64,000 nucleotides of DNA from assembly GCA_017400455.1 (NCBI GenBank), contig JAFPTC010000018.1, forward strand, positions 1 through 64,000. Direction: 5' to 3'. Under the pieces are notes generated by a model that was given only the letters and a program-made list of their open reading frames with translations, made no database searches and had not been told where the DNA came from. This document shows, one piece after another, positions 33,924-43,100 of the stretch. A program made the translations under genes and the position numbers. This DNA is from Prevotella sp. (GTDB taxonomy: Bacteria > Bacteroidota > Bacteroidia > Bacteroidales > Bacteroidaceae). How positions within the stretch are numbered: the stretch's first letter is position 1; every line of letters begins with the position of its first letter.

Positions 33924-35231
33924 CTACAGCTGACGCTTGTCGATGACGTGGGCGCTCTTGCCCTGCGAGCGCTCGATGGTTCCGGGGGCCTTCAGCTGCA
34001 CCTTGGCGGCTATGGAGAGCACGCTCTTCAGCTTGTTGGCCAGCTTCTTCTCCAGGGCATCCACGGCGGCGGGGGTGTCGAAGGTGCTGGTGAAGACCTC
34101 CTCGCGCAGCTCGGCCTGCACCAGCAGGGTGTCGAGATTCTTCTGACGGTCTACGACGAGCATGTAGCGCGGGGCAAACTCGGGCAGCGAGAGGATGACG
34201 CTCTCCACCTGCGAGGGGAACACGTTGATGCCTCGGATGATGAGCATATCGTCTGAACGGCCCTCGATGCGGCCCATGCGGATGGCGGTGCGTCCGCAGT
34301 CGCACTGGCCGTCCATCAGCGAGCAGAGGTCGCGGGTGCGATAGCGGATGACGGGCATGCCTTCCTTCGTCAGCGTGGTGAAGACGAGCTCGCCGGTCTG
34401 TCCGTAGGGCAGGGGTTCCAGCGTGGTGGGATTGATGATCTCGGGATAGAAATGATCCTCGCAGATGTGGCTGCCGTGCTGCATCTGGCACTCGTAGCTC
34501 ACGCTGGGGCCCATCACCTCCGACAGGCCATAGAGGTTGTAGCCCTTCAGGCCCAGGCGGTCTTCTATCTCCTTGCGCATCTGCTCTGTCCATGGCTCGG
34601 CGCCAAAGGCTCCTACACGCAGTTTGATTTGGTCTTTTGTGATGCCCATCTTGTCCATGGTCTCGGCCAGGTAGAGTGCATAGGAAGGTGTGCAGGCAAT
34701 GCCGGTGACGCCCAGGTCGCGGATGAGCTTGAGGTGCTTCTCGGTGTTTCCCGTCGAGGCGGGCACCACGCTGGCACCGATGTGCTCCACGCCGTAGTGG
34801 GCGCCCAGTCCGCCGGTGAAGAGGCCGTAGCCATAGCTGACGGAGAAGGTGTCTTCGCGGGTGATGCCGTAGGCCGTCAGGCTGCGGGCCATGCACTCGC
34901 TCCATACGCCGATGTCCTTGCGCGTATAGCCCACGATGGTGGGGTTGCCGGTGGTGCCGCTGCTGGCGTGGATGCGGATTATCTCGCTCTGCGGAGCGGC
35001 CTGCAGGCCGAAGGGGTAGTTGTCGCGCAGGTCCTTCTTCGTGGTGAAGGGCAGCTTCTTGATGTCCTCGATGGTCTGAATGTCATCGGGACGGATGTCC
35101 AGCTCCTGCAGCTTGTGGCGGTAGAAGGGGACGTTGTGATAGACATACTCCACTATCTTGTGAAGTCTTTTTCCTTGCAGAGCGCTCATCTCGTCGCGGC
35201 TCATGCACTCTTTGTTGGGATTCCAAATCAT
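33924..35231 (-). CDS. Phenylacetate-CoA ligase family protein (copy 2)
   Basis: 435 residues starting MIWNPNKECMSRDEMSALQG. It has the same adenylate-forming motifs as copy 1: IHASSGTTGNPTIVGYTRKD, LYGLSEVMGPSVSYEC, IRYRTRDLCSLMDG and GRSDDMLIIRGINVFPSQVE. The two copies share architecture but are clearly diverged, so they probably accept different aryl or keto-acid derived substrates. Neighbours differ: this copy follows mrp by 90 bp, a gap filled by an imperfect inverted repeat. Confidence 0.93.
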   Translation of the reverse strand: MIWNPNKECMSRDEMSALQGKRLHKIVEYVYHNVPFYRHKLQELDIRPDDIQTIEDIKKLPFTTKKDLRDNYPFGLQAAPQSEIIRIHASSGTTGNPTIVGYTRKDIGVWSECMARSLTAYGITREDTFSVSYGYGLFTGGLGAHYGVEHIGASVVPASTGNTEKHLKLIRDLGVTGIACTPSYALYLAETMDKMGITKDQIKLRVGAFGAEPWTEQMRKEIEDRLGLKGYNLYGLSEVMGPSVSYECQMQHGSHICEDHFYPEIINPTTLEPLPYGQTGELVFTTLTKEGMPVIRYRTRDLCSLMDGQCDCGRTAIRMGRIEGRSDDMLIIRGINVFPSQVESVILSLPEFAPRYMLVVDRQKNLDTLLVQAELREEVFTSTFDTPAAVDALEKKLANKLKSVLSIAAKVQLKAPGTIERSQGKSAHVIDKRQL

Positions 35232-35251
35232 GATGTGTTGGTGCTTTCTTT

Positions 35252-35315
35252 AAAGACAACCCAAACAACAAAGACAACAGTTCTGAGTGTTGTCCAAGTT
35301 GTCCTTGTTGTCTTT
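35252..35315. repeat. Imperfect 28-bp inverted repeat
   Basis: Left arm begins AAAGACAACCCAAACAAC (35252 on); right arm ends TTGTCCTTGTTGTCTTT (to 35315), around a TTCTGAG loop. Most positions pair. It fills the gap between mrp and paaK copy 2. Confidence 0.7.
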
Positions 35316-35321
35316 TATTAA

Positions 35322-36422
35322 TTATTTTGTCTTTTTATTGAGTCGATTGACGGTGGTTACGACGGCCTGGGCCAGCGAGAGGAAGGCCTGCCCCGACGCC
35401 GAGTCGATGTTGGTGACGGCGGGCGTGCCCTGGTCGCCATTGTCGCAGATGCTCTGAACCAGCGGAATCTGGGCCAGCAAGGGCACGTTCATTTCAGCCG
35501 CCAGCTGCTTGCAGCCCTCGCGGCCAAAGATGTAGTAGCGGTTCTGGGGCAACTCGGCAGGCGTGAACCAGGCCATATTCTCCACCAGTCCGAGGATGGG
35601 CACTCCCACCTTCTCGTTCTGATACATGTCGATGCCCTTGCGGGCGTCGGCCAGGGCCACCTGCTGGGGGGTAGAGACAATGACGGCTCCCGTCAGCTTC
35701 AGCGTCTGCAGCAGCGTCAGGTGAATGTCGCTGGTGCCTGGGGGGGTGTCGAGAATCAGGTAGTCCAGTTCACCCCAGTCGGCATCGGCAATGAGCTGCT
35801 TCAGGGCGTTACAGGCCATGCCGCCACGCCAGAGGGTGGCAGTGGTGGGAGCCACGAAGAAGCCAATGCTGAGGAACTTGATGCCATATTTCTCTACAGG
35901 CTCAATGAGGTCGCGCCCGTCCTTGGCCACGGCATAGACCTTGGCATCCTCCACGCCCAGCATCTTGGGAATCGAGGGACCGAAGATGTCGGTATCGAGC
36001 AGGCCCACGCTGTAGCCCAAACGGGCCAGGGCGATGGCCAGGTTCACGGACACGGTGCTCTTGCCTACCCCACCCTTGCCGCTGCTCACGGCCACGATGT
36101 GCTTAACGCCGGGCAGCAAGTCCTCGTCCTTCGGGCGGGGGGCTGCCTTGAACTCAGTCGCGATCTCCACAGCCACATCCTGTCCGCAGTGATACTTGAT
36201 GGCGGCCTCGGCGGCCTTCACCGTCGACTTCAGGAACGGGTCGGTGTCGCGAGGGAACTCCAGCACCACCTTCACGCGCCAATTCTTCCCCTCTTCGGGG
36301 GGATTGAGGGGGGTGACCACAGGCGTGTCGGCCACCATCTGGCTCTCCACCAGATTCTTCTTCGTGCCCGCATACGTCACCGTTGCGAGCGCATCCATAA
36401 TCAGTTTCGGATATAGTGTCAT
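35322..36422 (-). CDS. Mrp/NBP35-type Fe-S cluster carrier ATPase
   Basis: 366 residues, cytoplasmic. An N-terminal MIP18-like domain (about 1-95) precedes the P-loop domain with the deviant Walker A VSSGKGGVGKSTVSVNLA, the Mrp signature LLDTDIFGPSIPKMLG and DTPPGTSDIHLTLLQ. Mrp proteins load or carry Fe-S clusters. The usual CxxC near the C-terminus is not evident; the only Cys pair positions are isolated. Between residues 36 and 46 is a segment TPLNPPEEGK that looks like an in-frame repeat insertion (36281-36317). Promoter TATTTTTG at 36448-36455. Confidence 0.94.
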   Translation of the reverse strand: MTLYPKLIMDALATVTYAGTKKNLVESQMVADTPVVTPLNPPEEGKNWRVKVVLEFPRDTDPFLKSTVKAAEAAIKYHCGQDVAVEIATEFKAAPRPKDEDLLPGVKHIVAVSSGKGGVGKSTVSVNLAIALARLGYSVGLLDTDIFGPSIPKMLGVEDAKVYAVAKDGRDLIEPVEKYGIKFLSIGFFVAPTTATLWRGGMACNALKQLIADADWGELDYLILDTPPGTSDIHLTLLQTLKLTGAVIVSTPQQVALADARKGIDMYQNEKVGVPILGLVENMAWFTPAELPQNRYYIFGREGCKQLAAEMNVPLLAQIPLVQSICDNGDQGTPAVTNIDSASGQAFLSLAQAVVTTVNRLNKKTK

Positions 36423-36447
36423 TTTTGTCCTTCCTTAAATTTGCGTG

Positions 36448-36455
36448 CAAAAATA
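36448..36455 (-). promoter_or_regulatory. -7 box of mrp
   Basis: TATTTTTG on the minus strand, 25 nt before the ATG. Confidence 0.55.
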
Positions 36456-36621
36456 AGAAAAAATATTCATTTAGCCAAGTCTTTCCCCGTTTTTTGCCCA
36501 AAACTTAGGCGGTTTCAAAAACTTTTCATATCTCTGCCCTCTGAAAGCGATGATGAGCGGAGAGAAATGGCCGTGCCGATGATGTAATCCGTGCAACGAC
36601 AGGAAAAAGACACAGGAGAAA

Positions 36622-36685
36622 AGGGAAAAGGCACTGAGAATGAGGGAAAAAGGCACTGGATAATAGGGAAAAAGGTGCCGAGTTG
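36622..36685. repeat. 21-bp tandem repeat, three copies
   Basis: Copies start AGGGAAAAGGCACTG (36622), AGGGAAAAAGGCACTG (36643) and AGGGAAAAAGGTGCCG (36664). They lie in the 393-bp gap between mrp and the SemiSWEET gene, directly before the long palindrome. No gene is seen in this gap. Confidence 0.75.
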
Positions 36686-36696
36686 CCAGATTCGGG

Positions 36697-36746
36697 CGGC
36701 CGCTCTCATTAATAAGGGCGGCCGCCCTTATTAATGAGAGCGGCCG
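36697..36746. repeat. Perfect 50-bp palindrome
   Basis: Two 25-base arms without a loop, centred between 36721 and 36722 on GGGCGGCCGCCC. The arms contain CGGCCGCTCTCATTAATAAG and its exact complement. It could form a cruciform or a strong RNA hairpin at the end of the SemiSWEET transcript. Confidence 0.9.
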
Positions 36747-36815
36747 GTCTTATATGTGTGGGCGGGCACTGAATCCCGAGTTTTATTCAGCCCGTCTACG
36801 CGGGAGGCAAGGAAG

Positions 36816-37112
36816 CTACTTACTCCTATCCTTGAAATAATCGTTGTAGACCTTGATGCCGAAAACGATGCAGCTCGAAGTAGAAGTAACCAGGTTCGTC
36901 AGGAACAATGCCCACAAAATGTCCGGCTTATGCAACAAGCCTTGCAGCATAAAGCAGATGCCGCCAATGCCCATCATCAGGAAAGTAGGCATGGCTATGC
37001 CACTGGTATCGCGAGTGCGAATTGTATGAATGGCCTGAGGGAGATAGCCTAATATCATCGTGATACTGGCTACCCACCCTAAAACGGCAAAAAATGTTGA
37101 CTGCTCCATCAT
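36816..37112 (-). CDS. SemiSWEET sugar transporter (PQ-loop, three helices)
   Basis: 98 residues with three hydrophobic segments: FFAVLGWVASITMILGYLPQ, then TFLMMGIGGICFMLQGLL and ILWALFLTNLVTSTSSCIVF. The PQ motif in GYLPQAIHTIRTRDTSGIAM is the SemiSWEET signature; two subunits form one sugar pore in the inner membrane, passing glucose or sucrose down the gradient. Its ATG overlaps the stop of the MFS gene by 4 bp, so the two transporters are translationally coupled. Confidence 0.92.
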   Translation of the reverse strand: MMEQSTFFAVLGWVASITMILGYLPQAIHTIRTRDTSGIAMPTFLMMGIGGICFMLQGLLHKPDILWALFLTNLVTSTSSCIVFGIKVYNDYFKDRSK

Positions 37113-38419
37113 TCATCCTTTTTAATGACATAAACGCTGACAGCTCCTGCCACAAGACAAGCGCAACAGACAAACAGCATGTTCACCTGCGACCCCATCA
37201 GTGCTACCACGAGCACGTTGAGCAAGCCGGCCACTATCTGTGGCAAGCAGATGGCACAGTTGAATAGGCCCAGATAAGTGCCCATGTGGGGACGTCCTTC
37301 CAGTGCGTTGGTGACAATAGTGAACGGCAAAGCCAGCATGGCAGCCCACGTACAGCCTGTCAAGGCATAAGGCACGAACATGAGCCATTGATCGTGGACG
37401 AAAGGAACCATCACGAAGCCTACGGCACCAATGAGAAGGCTCAGGGCATAGGCTCCCTTCAGCCCCATCTTACGTTCGATTGCCGGCAACAGCATTGCCC
37501 AGATGACACTGGCCAAAGCCTGCACAGCCAACACAATACCTACCCAGTCGCCAGCAGTCTGATAGGCTGCCGAATTGCTGTCAGTAGTATTCCAGCAGGT
37601 ATCAGCAATGGCACCAGTAGAGTGAATCCACATATACTGGAAAGCTGCCCAACAGAAGAATTGTACCAAGGCCACACGCCAGTAGTTGCTTGGCGCTGAC
37701 TTCAGCAACTGAATCAGGTTAACCTTTCCTTCCTCCTTGCTTTCACCCATGCCATGATACTGGGCATACTCATGAGGCGGCATCTCCTTGACCTTCACTG
37801 AAGTATAAATCACACAGGCTATAAGGATGATGGCACCGACATAGAAAGCCATCTTCAACGACATGGGCACTCCATGAGTGGCATCGTTGCTGAAGCCGAT
37901 ATAGGTCATCAGGAACGGCAGTGCAAAGCCCACCAGCTGGCCTGCATTGCAGAGGAAGCTTTGCAGGGCATAGGCCAGGCCCTTCTGCTTTTCGTTGACC
38001 ATGTCGCCCACCATCATCTTGAAGGGCTGCATGGCCATGTTCAGGCTGGTGTCGAGAAACATCAAGATGACAGCTCCCAGCGTCATAGCCACCCAGAAGG
38101 TATCGCTCAGGCTACCCGCATTGGGCAAGAGCGCCATGACGAGCACTGCCATGATGGCACCGACGATAAGATAAGGTATTCGTCGGCCAAAGCGCGTCCA
38201 CGTCTTGTCGCTTGCAACGCCGACAATGGGTTGGACTATCATTCCCATCAATGGAGGCAATATCCAGAAGAACCCCAGGGTTTTGGGGTCGGCTCCCATT
38301 GTGGAGAAAATACGCGACACATTACCACTCTGGAGTGCATAGGCTATCTGCACTCCGAAAAATCCGAAGCTCAGGTTCCAGAGCTTCCAAAACGACAAGT
38401 CAGGCTTTTTGTAATTCAT
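37109..38419 (-). CDS. MFS transporter of the SLC45 (sucrose/maltose) type
   Basis: 436 residues, about 12 membrane segments. The SLC45-like features are WNLSFGFFGVQIAYALQSGN, the loop GVASDKTWTRFGRRIPYL with the MFS A-motif (DxxxxRxGRR) and the central cytoplasmic loop. Such proteins co-transport disaccharides with H+ over the inner membrane. Immediately followed by SemiSWEET (4-bp overlap). It lies downstream of the lacI regulator, separated by a four-helix-bundle gene bounded by inverted repeats, and may share the lacI promoter. Starch context suggests maltose or maltodextrin as substrate. Confidence 0.93.
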   Translation of the reverse strand: MNYKKPDLSFWKLWNLSFGFFGVQIAYALQSGNVSRIFSTMGADPKTLGFFWILPPLMGMIVQPIVGVASDKTWTRFGRRIPYLIVGAIMAVLVMALLPNAGSLSDTFWVAMTLGAVILMFLDTSLNMAMQPFKMMVGDMVNEKQKGLAYALQSFLCNAGQLVGFALPFLMTYIGFSNDATHGVPMSLKMAFYVGAIILIACVIYTSVKVKEMPPHEYAQYHGMGESKEEGKVNLIQLLKSAPSNYWRVALVQFFCWAAFQYMWIHSTGAIADTCWNTTDSNSAAYQTAGDWVGIVLAVQALASVIWAMLLPAIERKMGLKGAYALSLLIGAVGFVMVPFVHDQWLMFVPYALTGCTWAAMLALPFTIVTNALEGRPHMGTYLGLFNCAICLPQIVAGLLNVLVVALMGSQVNMLFVCCACLVAGAVSVYVIKKDE

Positions 38420-38430
38420 AATTTATAAAT

Positions 38431-38444
38431 CATAATGCATAATT
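38431..38444. repeat. Left inverted repeat of the four-helix-bundle unit
   Basis: CATAATGCATAATT, the inverse of 38847-38860. It touches the stop codon of the four-helix-bundle gene (38443-38445). Confidence 0.75.
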
Positions 38445-38802
38445 AATTGTCTGCTGAGGATTTTACTATGGATGTAAGCAACTTTAACAGCTCTACACAG
38501 TCTGCGAGCATGCTCTCTGCTTGTTGACTGGTGATATAGTCTGTGTCACGAAGGAGTTCAATCCAGTATTCCGATTCGCTGGCCTCCTTCAGCGCAATAC
38601 TCATTTTGGCCCTGAAGTCGGCTTTTGACAACCCCCTAATCGATTCTTTTACATTAGCTCCAACGCTGGTTCCACACCGCAACAGTTGTTTCCCGATGAC
38701 GTAATCGTGTTTTTCCTCGCTAAGGTATTTATAAAGTTTGACGCATCTGACAGCGAAGGAATAGCTCTTAGTTACAATAACGTTTTCTTCTTTAGTTTTC
38801 AT
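38443..38802 (-). CDS. Four-helix-bundle protein (23S rRNA intervening-sequence type)
   Basis: 119 residues, start MKTKEENVIVTKSYSFAVRC. The pattern VIGKQLLRCGTSVGANVKES and FRAKMSIALKEASESEYWIE identifies the S23/IVS-encoded four-helix-bundle family. Function is unknown; genes of this family occur inside 23S rRNA insertions and as isolated units between unrelated genes. Here it is flanked by AATTATGCATTATG inverted repeats (38431-38444 and 38847-38860) and is AT-richer than its neighbours, so it looks like an inserted unit within the lacI-MFS gap. Confidence 0.88.
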   Translation of the reverse strand: MKTKEENVIVTKSYSFAVRCVKLYKYLSEEKHDYVIGKQLLRCGTSVGANVKESIRGLSKADFRAKMSIALKEASESEYWIELLRDTDYITSQQAESMLADCVELLKLLTSIVKSSADN

Positions 38803-38840
38803 TTGTCTTTTATTATTTGTTATCGTATTTAAAAAAATGT

Positions 38841-38881
38841 ATTATCAATTATGCATTATGCATTATCAATTATGCATTATC
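38841..38881. repeat. 21-bp direct repeat next to lacI stop
   Basis: ATTATCAATTATGCATTATG is present twice in tandem (from 38841 and from 38862). It contains the right inverted copy AATTATGCATTATG of the four-helix-bundle unit. Confidence 0.75.
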
Positions 38882-39887
38882 TCGTGGTGCCTCGGATGAT
38901 GAGGCGGGTGCGCACGACGCGCTTCTCGGGATGGTCCTTGGGCAGGCGGCCCTCTACGTGGCCAATGAGGATGTTGGCGGCCTCCTCGCCCACACGGATG
39001 CCACGCTGCTCGACGGTGGTGAGCATGGGGTCGCAGGCTATGGCGCGCTCGCCGTTGGTGAAGCCGCAGATGCTGATGTCCTCGGGCACACGGAGGCCCA
39101 TGCGCTTCACGGTGTAGAGGATGCCGATGGCCGTATCGTCGTTCACGGCAAAGAAGGCATCAGGATAGCGGTCGCCGTCGAAGAGGTCGGGCGTGATGAG
39201 CTCGGCGTCCTGACGGTTGTCACACTGGCGGGTGATGCTCTCGTCGAACGGCAGGCCGTGCTTCAGCAGGGCGTCCTTGTAGCCGTTGAAACGGTTTTTC
39301 GATATTTCCAGGTTCATCTGCGAGCCATAGAAGGCGATGCGCCGGCAGCCCGTCTCGATGAGGTGGGTCACGGCGTTGTAGGCACCCATATAGTCGTCGA
39401 CCACCACGCGGCTGGCGTTCACGCCCGTGCAGATGCGGTCGTAGAACACCAGTGGCACGCCCGCATCGATGAGCCGCTGGAAGTGGTCGTAGTGCTGCGT
39501 GTCCTTGGCCTGCGAGACGATGATGCCACACACCTTGGTCTCGTAGAACGACTGGCAGAGGCGCACCTCGCGCTCGTACTTCTCGCCGCTCTGGGCCACC
39601 ATGATGCGATAGCCATGCTGCTCGGCCTCCTCCTCAATGCCCTTGAGAATGGTGCTGAAATAATAATGTACTAACTCGGGCACGATGACGCCGATGATCT
39701 TCATCGGCTTCACCCTTGAGTGGCGCAGACTCTCGGCCAGCACGTTGGGCGTGAAGTTATGCTCGCGGGCATAGGCCTGAATCTGTCGACGACGCTCATC
39801 ACTGATGCGGGGCGAATCGCTCAGGGCCCTCGACACCGTGGCGACTGATATGCCCAGCGCCTCGGCTATGTCCTTCATTGTCATCAT
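38877..39887 (-). CDS. LacI-family transcriptional regulator (starch/maltodextrin regulon, inferred)
   Basis: 336 residues from ATG 39887 (MMTMKDIAEALGISVATVSR); 20 further in-frame codons upstream would run across the promoter. The HTH is MKDIAEALGISVATVSRALS, the hinge region NVLAESLRHSRV with the minor-groove Leu, then a periplasmic-binding-protein-like sensor domain (IIGVIVPELVHYYFSTILKG to the C-terminus). It is divergent from susC. The intergenic palindrome at 39969-39984 has the CG-centred form known for LacI proteins and is found also before malQ and the amylase. No SusR-type regulator is present, so this protein is the likely starch regulator. Own -7 box at 39907-39914. Confidence 0.92.
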   Translation of the reverse strand: MMTMKDIAEALGISVATVSRALSDSPRISDERRRQIQAYAREHNFTPNVLAESLRHSRVKPMKIIGVIVPELVHYYFSTILKGIEEEAEQHGYRIMVAQSGEKYEREVRLCQSFYETKVCGIIVSQAKDTQHYDHFQRLIDAGVPLVFYDRICTGVNASRVVVDDYMGAYNAVTHLIETGCRRIAFYGSQMNLEISKNRFNGYKDALLKHGLPFDESITRQCDNRQDAELITPDLFDGDRYPDAFFAVNDDTAIGILYTVKRMGLRVPEDISICGFTNGERAIACDPMLTTVEQRGIRVGEEAANILIGHVEGRLPKDHPEKRVVRTRLIIRGTTR

Positions 39888-39906
39888 ATCGTTTTCTTTT
39901 ACAATG

Positions 39907-39914
39907 CAAAGATA
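39907..39914 (-). promoter_or_regulatory. -7 box of lacI
   Basis: TATCTTTG on the minus strand. Its first T (39914) is 62.5 bp from the operator centre (39976.5), the same distance as for susC on the other side. Confidence 0.7.
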
Positions 39915-39968
39915 GTGCAAACTTTTCATGTTGACGGCTTTACACATTATTAATTATTATAATGGCCG

Positions 39969-39984
39969 ATGCAAACGTTTGCAT
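39969..39984. promoter_or_regulatory. LacI-type operator between lacI and susC
   Basis: ATGCAAACGTTTGCAT, a perfect 16-bp palindrome, centred at 39976.5. It lies exactly midway between the divergent lacI and susC -7 boxes. Confidence 0.85.
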
Positions 39985-40014
39985 TTGTTACTAACGAGAA
40001 AATGTACAAAAAAA

Positions 40015-40046
40015 TTGTCATCAAATGCAAAATTATTCTATCTTTG
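40015..40046 (+). promoter_or_regulatory. susC promoter
   Basis: TTG at 40015-40017 and TATCTTTG at 40039-40046, spaced 21 bp. The operator centre is 62.5 bp upstream of the first T. Confidence 0.75.
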
Positions 40047-40111
40047 CAACGAAATTACCTAAGAAGCGCATATAGAAACGAACATAACAATATTAACTAA
40101 CTAAAAAAGTA

Positions 40112-43100
40112 ATGATGAAGCAGGTAAACATGCAATTTCCACTGAGGATGCTGTCCCTACTGCTGGGACTCTTCCTTTCGGTTGGGGCCTTTGCACAGCA
40201 GATTACTGTGAAGGGCCATGTGAAAGATGCCACTGGTGAACCCATCATCGGAGCTACGATTCGCATTGCCGGCACGCAGAGTGGCGTGGTGAGCGATTTC
40301 GACGGAAACTTCCAGCTCCAGGCTAACCAGGGCCAGATGCTCAACGTGACCTACGTGGGCTACCAGGCCGCCAACGTGGCCGCAGCGCCCAATGTAGTAG
40401 TGACGCTGCAGGACGACGCCACAGTGCTTGGCGACGTGGTGGTCATCGGCTACGGTGTAGCCAAGAAGAACGACCTCACGGGTTCCGTCACGGCCATCAA
40501 GCCCGACGAGAAGAACCACGGTCTTATCACCAATGCCCAGGACATGATGCAGGGTAAGATTGCCGGCGTCAGCGTGACCTCTACCTCAGGTCAGCCCGGC
40601 GACGGTGCCACCATCCGCATTCGTGGCGGCTCGTCGTTCAACAAGAGCGGCAACGACCCCCTGATTGTGATCGACGGTCTGGCCATGGACAACCAGAACG
40701 TGAAGGGCTTGTCGAACCCCCTGTCGATGGTAAACCCCAACGACATCGAGTCGTTCACCGTGCTGAAAGACGCATCGGCCACCGCCATCTATGGTAGCCG
40801 CGGCTCTAACGGTGTTATCATCATCACCACCAAGAAGGGCCGCAAAGACATGGCTCCCAAGGTGAGCTACAACGGCAACGTGAGCTATTCGGTGAAGAAA
40901 AAGTCGCTCGATGTGCTCGATGGCGACGAATACCGCAGCCTCGTCAGGGAAATGTATGGTGAAAACTCGGGCCGCTATGCTCTGCTGGGCAACGCCAACA
41001 CCGACTGGCAGGACGAAATCTTCACTCCCGCCGTGTCGAGCGACCACAACATCACCGTGCAGGGCGGATGGAAGAACCTGCCCTACCGCATCAGCGCAGG
41101 CTACACCGACCAGAACGGTATCCTGAAGACCTCGAACTTCCAGCGTACCACGGCTTCAATCAACTTGAACCCCTCGCTGCTCGACGACCACCTGAAGTTC
41201 AACATCAACGGTAAGTTCATGTATGCCCACAACCGCTATGCCGACGCTGGCGCCATTGGAAATGCCGTGAGCTTCGACCCCACGCAGCCCGTGCGCTCGA
41301 ACGACCCGCAGTTTGCTAAGTTCAACACCTACTGGCAGTGGACACAGTCGTCGACCGTCGACGCTGCATGGCCCTATTCAAAGATTGCCCTGGCACAGGC
41401 CAACCCCGTGTCGCAGCTGAATGCCGACAACAACCGCTCGCACTCTTACGACTACATGGGCAATGTGGAAGCCGACTACCAGATTCACGGCTTCGAGGAC
41501 CTGCGCCTGCACATGAACTTCAGCGGCGACTGGGCCAACGGTACACAGCGCCGCGACATTGAGCCCTGGGGCGCACAGACCATGGACGGCTCTCCCATCT
41601 TCTACTATGGCTATCACAGCAAGGACTATGAGAAGAAGTTCAACCTGAACTACTCTGCATATCTGCAGTACTACAAGGACTTTGCTAAGACGCAGCACTT
41701 CGACATCATGGGTGGCTACGAGTGGCGCCATGAAAAGTACTGGGGCGATTTCAACAAGTATGGTCTCTATCCTACGACCAACGCCACCAACCCCGGTGAG
41801 AAATACAATGAGCAGAACAGTGAATGGAAGTCGGAGCACTACCTCGTGTCGTTCTTCGGACGTATGAACTACATTGCCTTCGACCGCTATATGATTACCG
41901 CTACCCTGCGTGCCGACGGTTCGTCGCGTTTCCGCAAGGGCAACAAGTGGGGCTACTTCCCCTCTGTGGCTCTGGGCTGGAAGATCAACGAAGAGGCATT
42001 CCTGAAGAACGCAAAGGCACTGAGCGAACTGAAGCTGCGTCTGGGCTGGGGTCAGACCGGTCAGCAGGAGGGCATTGGCGACTACAGCTACATTGCATCC
42101 TACCAGCAGCCCACCAGCACGCAGGCCCTCTATCCTGCCGTGGGCGACGGCTACCAGTACATTCCCCTGGGCTACAACGAAGACCTGAAGTGGGAAACCA
42201 CTACTACCTATAACGCCGGCCTCGACTTCGGTTTCTTCAACAACCGCATCTCGGGTAGCATTGACGTTTACCACCGCAAGACCACCGACATGCTGATGAC
42301 CGCACCCGTTGCCGCCATGTCGAACTTCGGTAACACCATTATGACCAACGTGGGTTCGATGAAGAACACCGGCTTCGAGGCTTCGCTCACCGTGCGCCCC
42401 GTGCAGACCAGAGACTGGCAGTGGGAAGTTACCGCCAACGCCACGTACAACAAGAACGAGGTGTCGGAACTGGCCGGCGACGGACAGCCCATTGAATATG
42501 GTGACGTAGGCCTGGGCACCGGCAACTATGCACTGTGCTATCAGGAGGGTCAGCCTGCCGCTTCCTTCTGGGTGTTCCAGCAGGTATACGATGCCAACGG
42601 CAAACCCATCCAGGGCGTTGTCGTTGATCGTAACAGCGATGGCAAAATTGACCGTAACGACCGCTACTACTACAAGTCGGCCATTGCTCCCTGGCTCTTC
42701 GGACTCAGCTCGCGCGTGCAGTACAAGAACTGGGACCTGGGCTTCGGTCTGCGTGCCAGCCTGCACAACTATGTGTTCAACCAGTTGAAGATGGGCAGCC
42801 GCTCGCTGGAGTTCATTGGCACGGGTACTGGCTATATGAGCAACACCAAGCCCTATGCCTATGAGGTGAACTACCGCAATGGTGACAAGGTGTACGACGC
42901 ACTTACCGACTACTTCGTGGAGAACGCTTCGTTCCTGAAGTGCGACAACATCACCCTGGGCTACTCTTTCGACAACCTCTTCAAGGGTGGCAAGTACAAC
43001 GGCATCAACGGACGTATCTACGCTTCGGCATCGAATGTATTTACCATTACGAACTACAAGGGCCTCGACCCCGAAGTCATTACTCCTAACAGCGACGCCA

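Noticed and set aside
36696..36725. NotI-type sites in the 50-bp palindrome as evidence for the specificity of the restriction system
   Set aside because: GCGGCCGC is common in such GC-rich DNA and occurs elsewhere in the window; the match may be chance.
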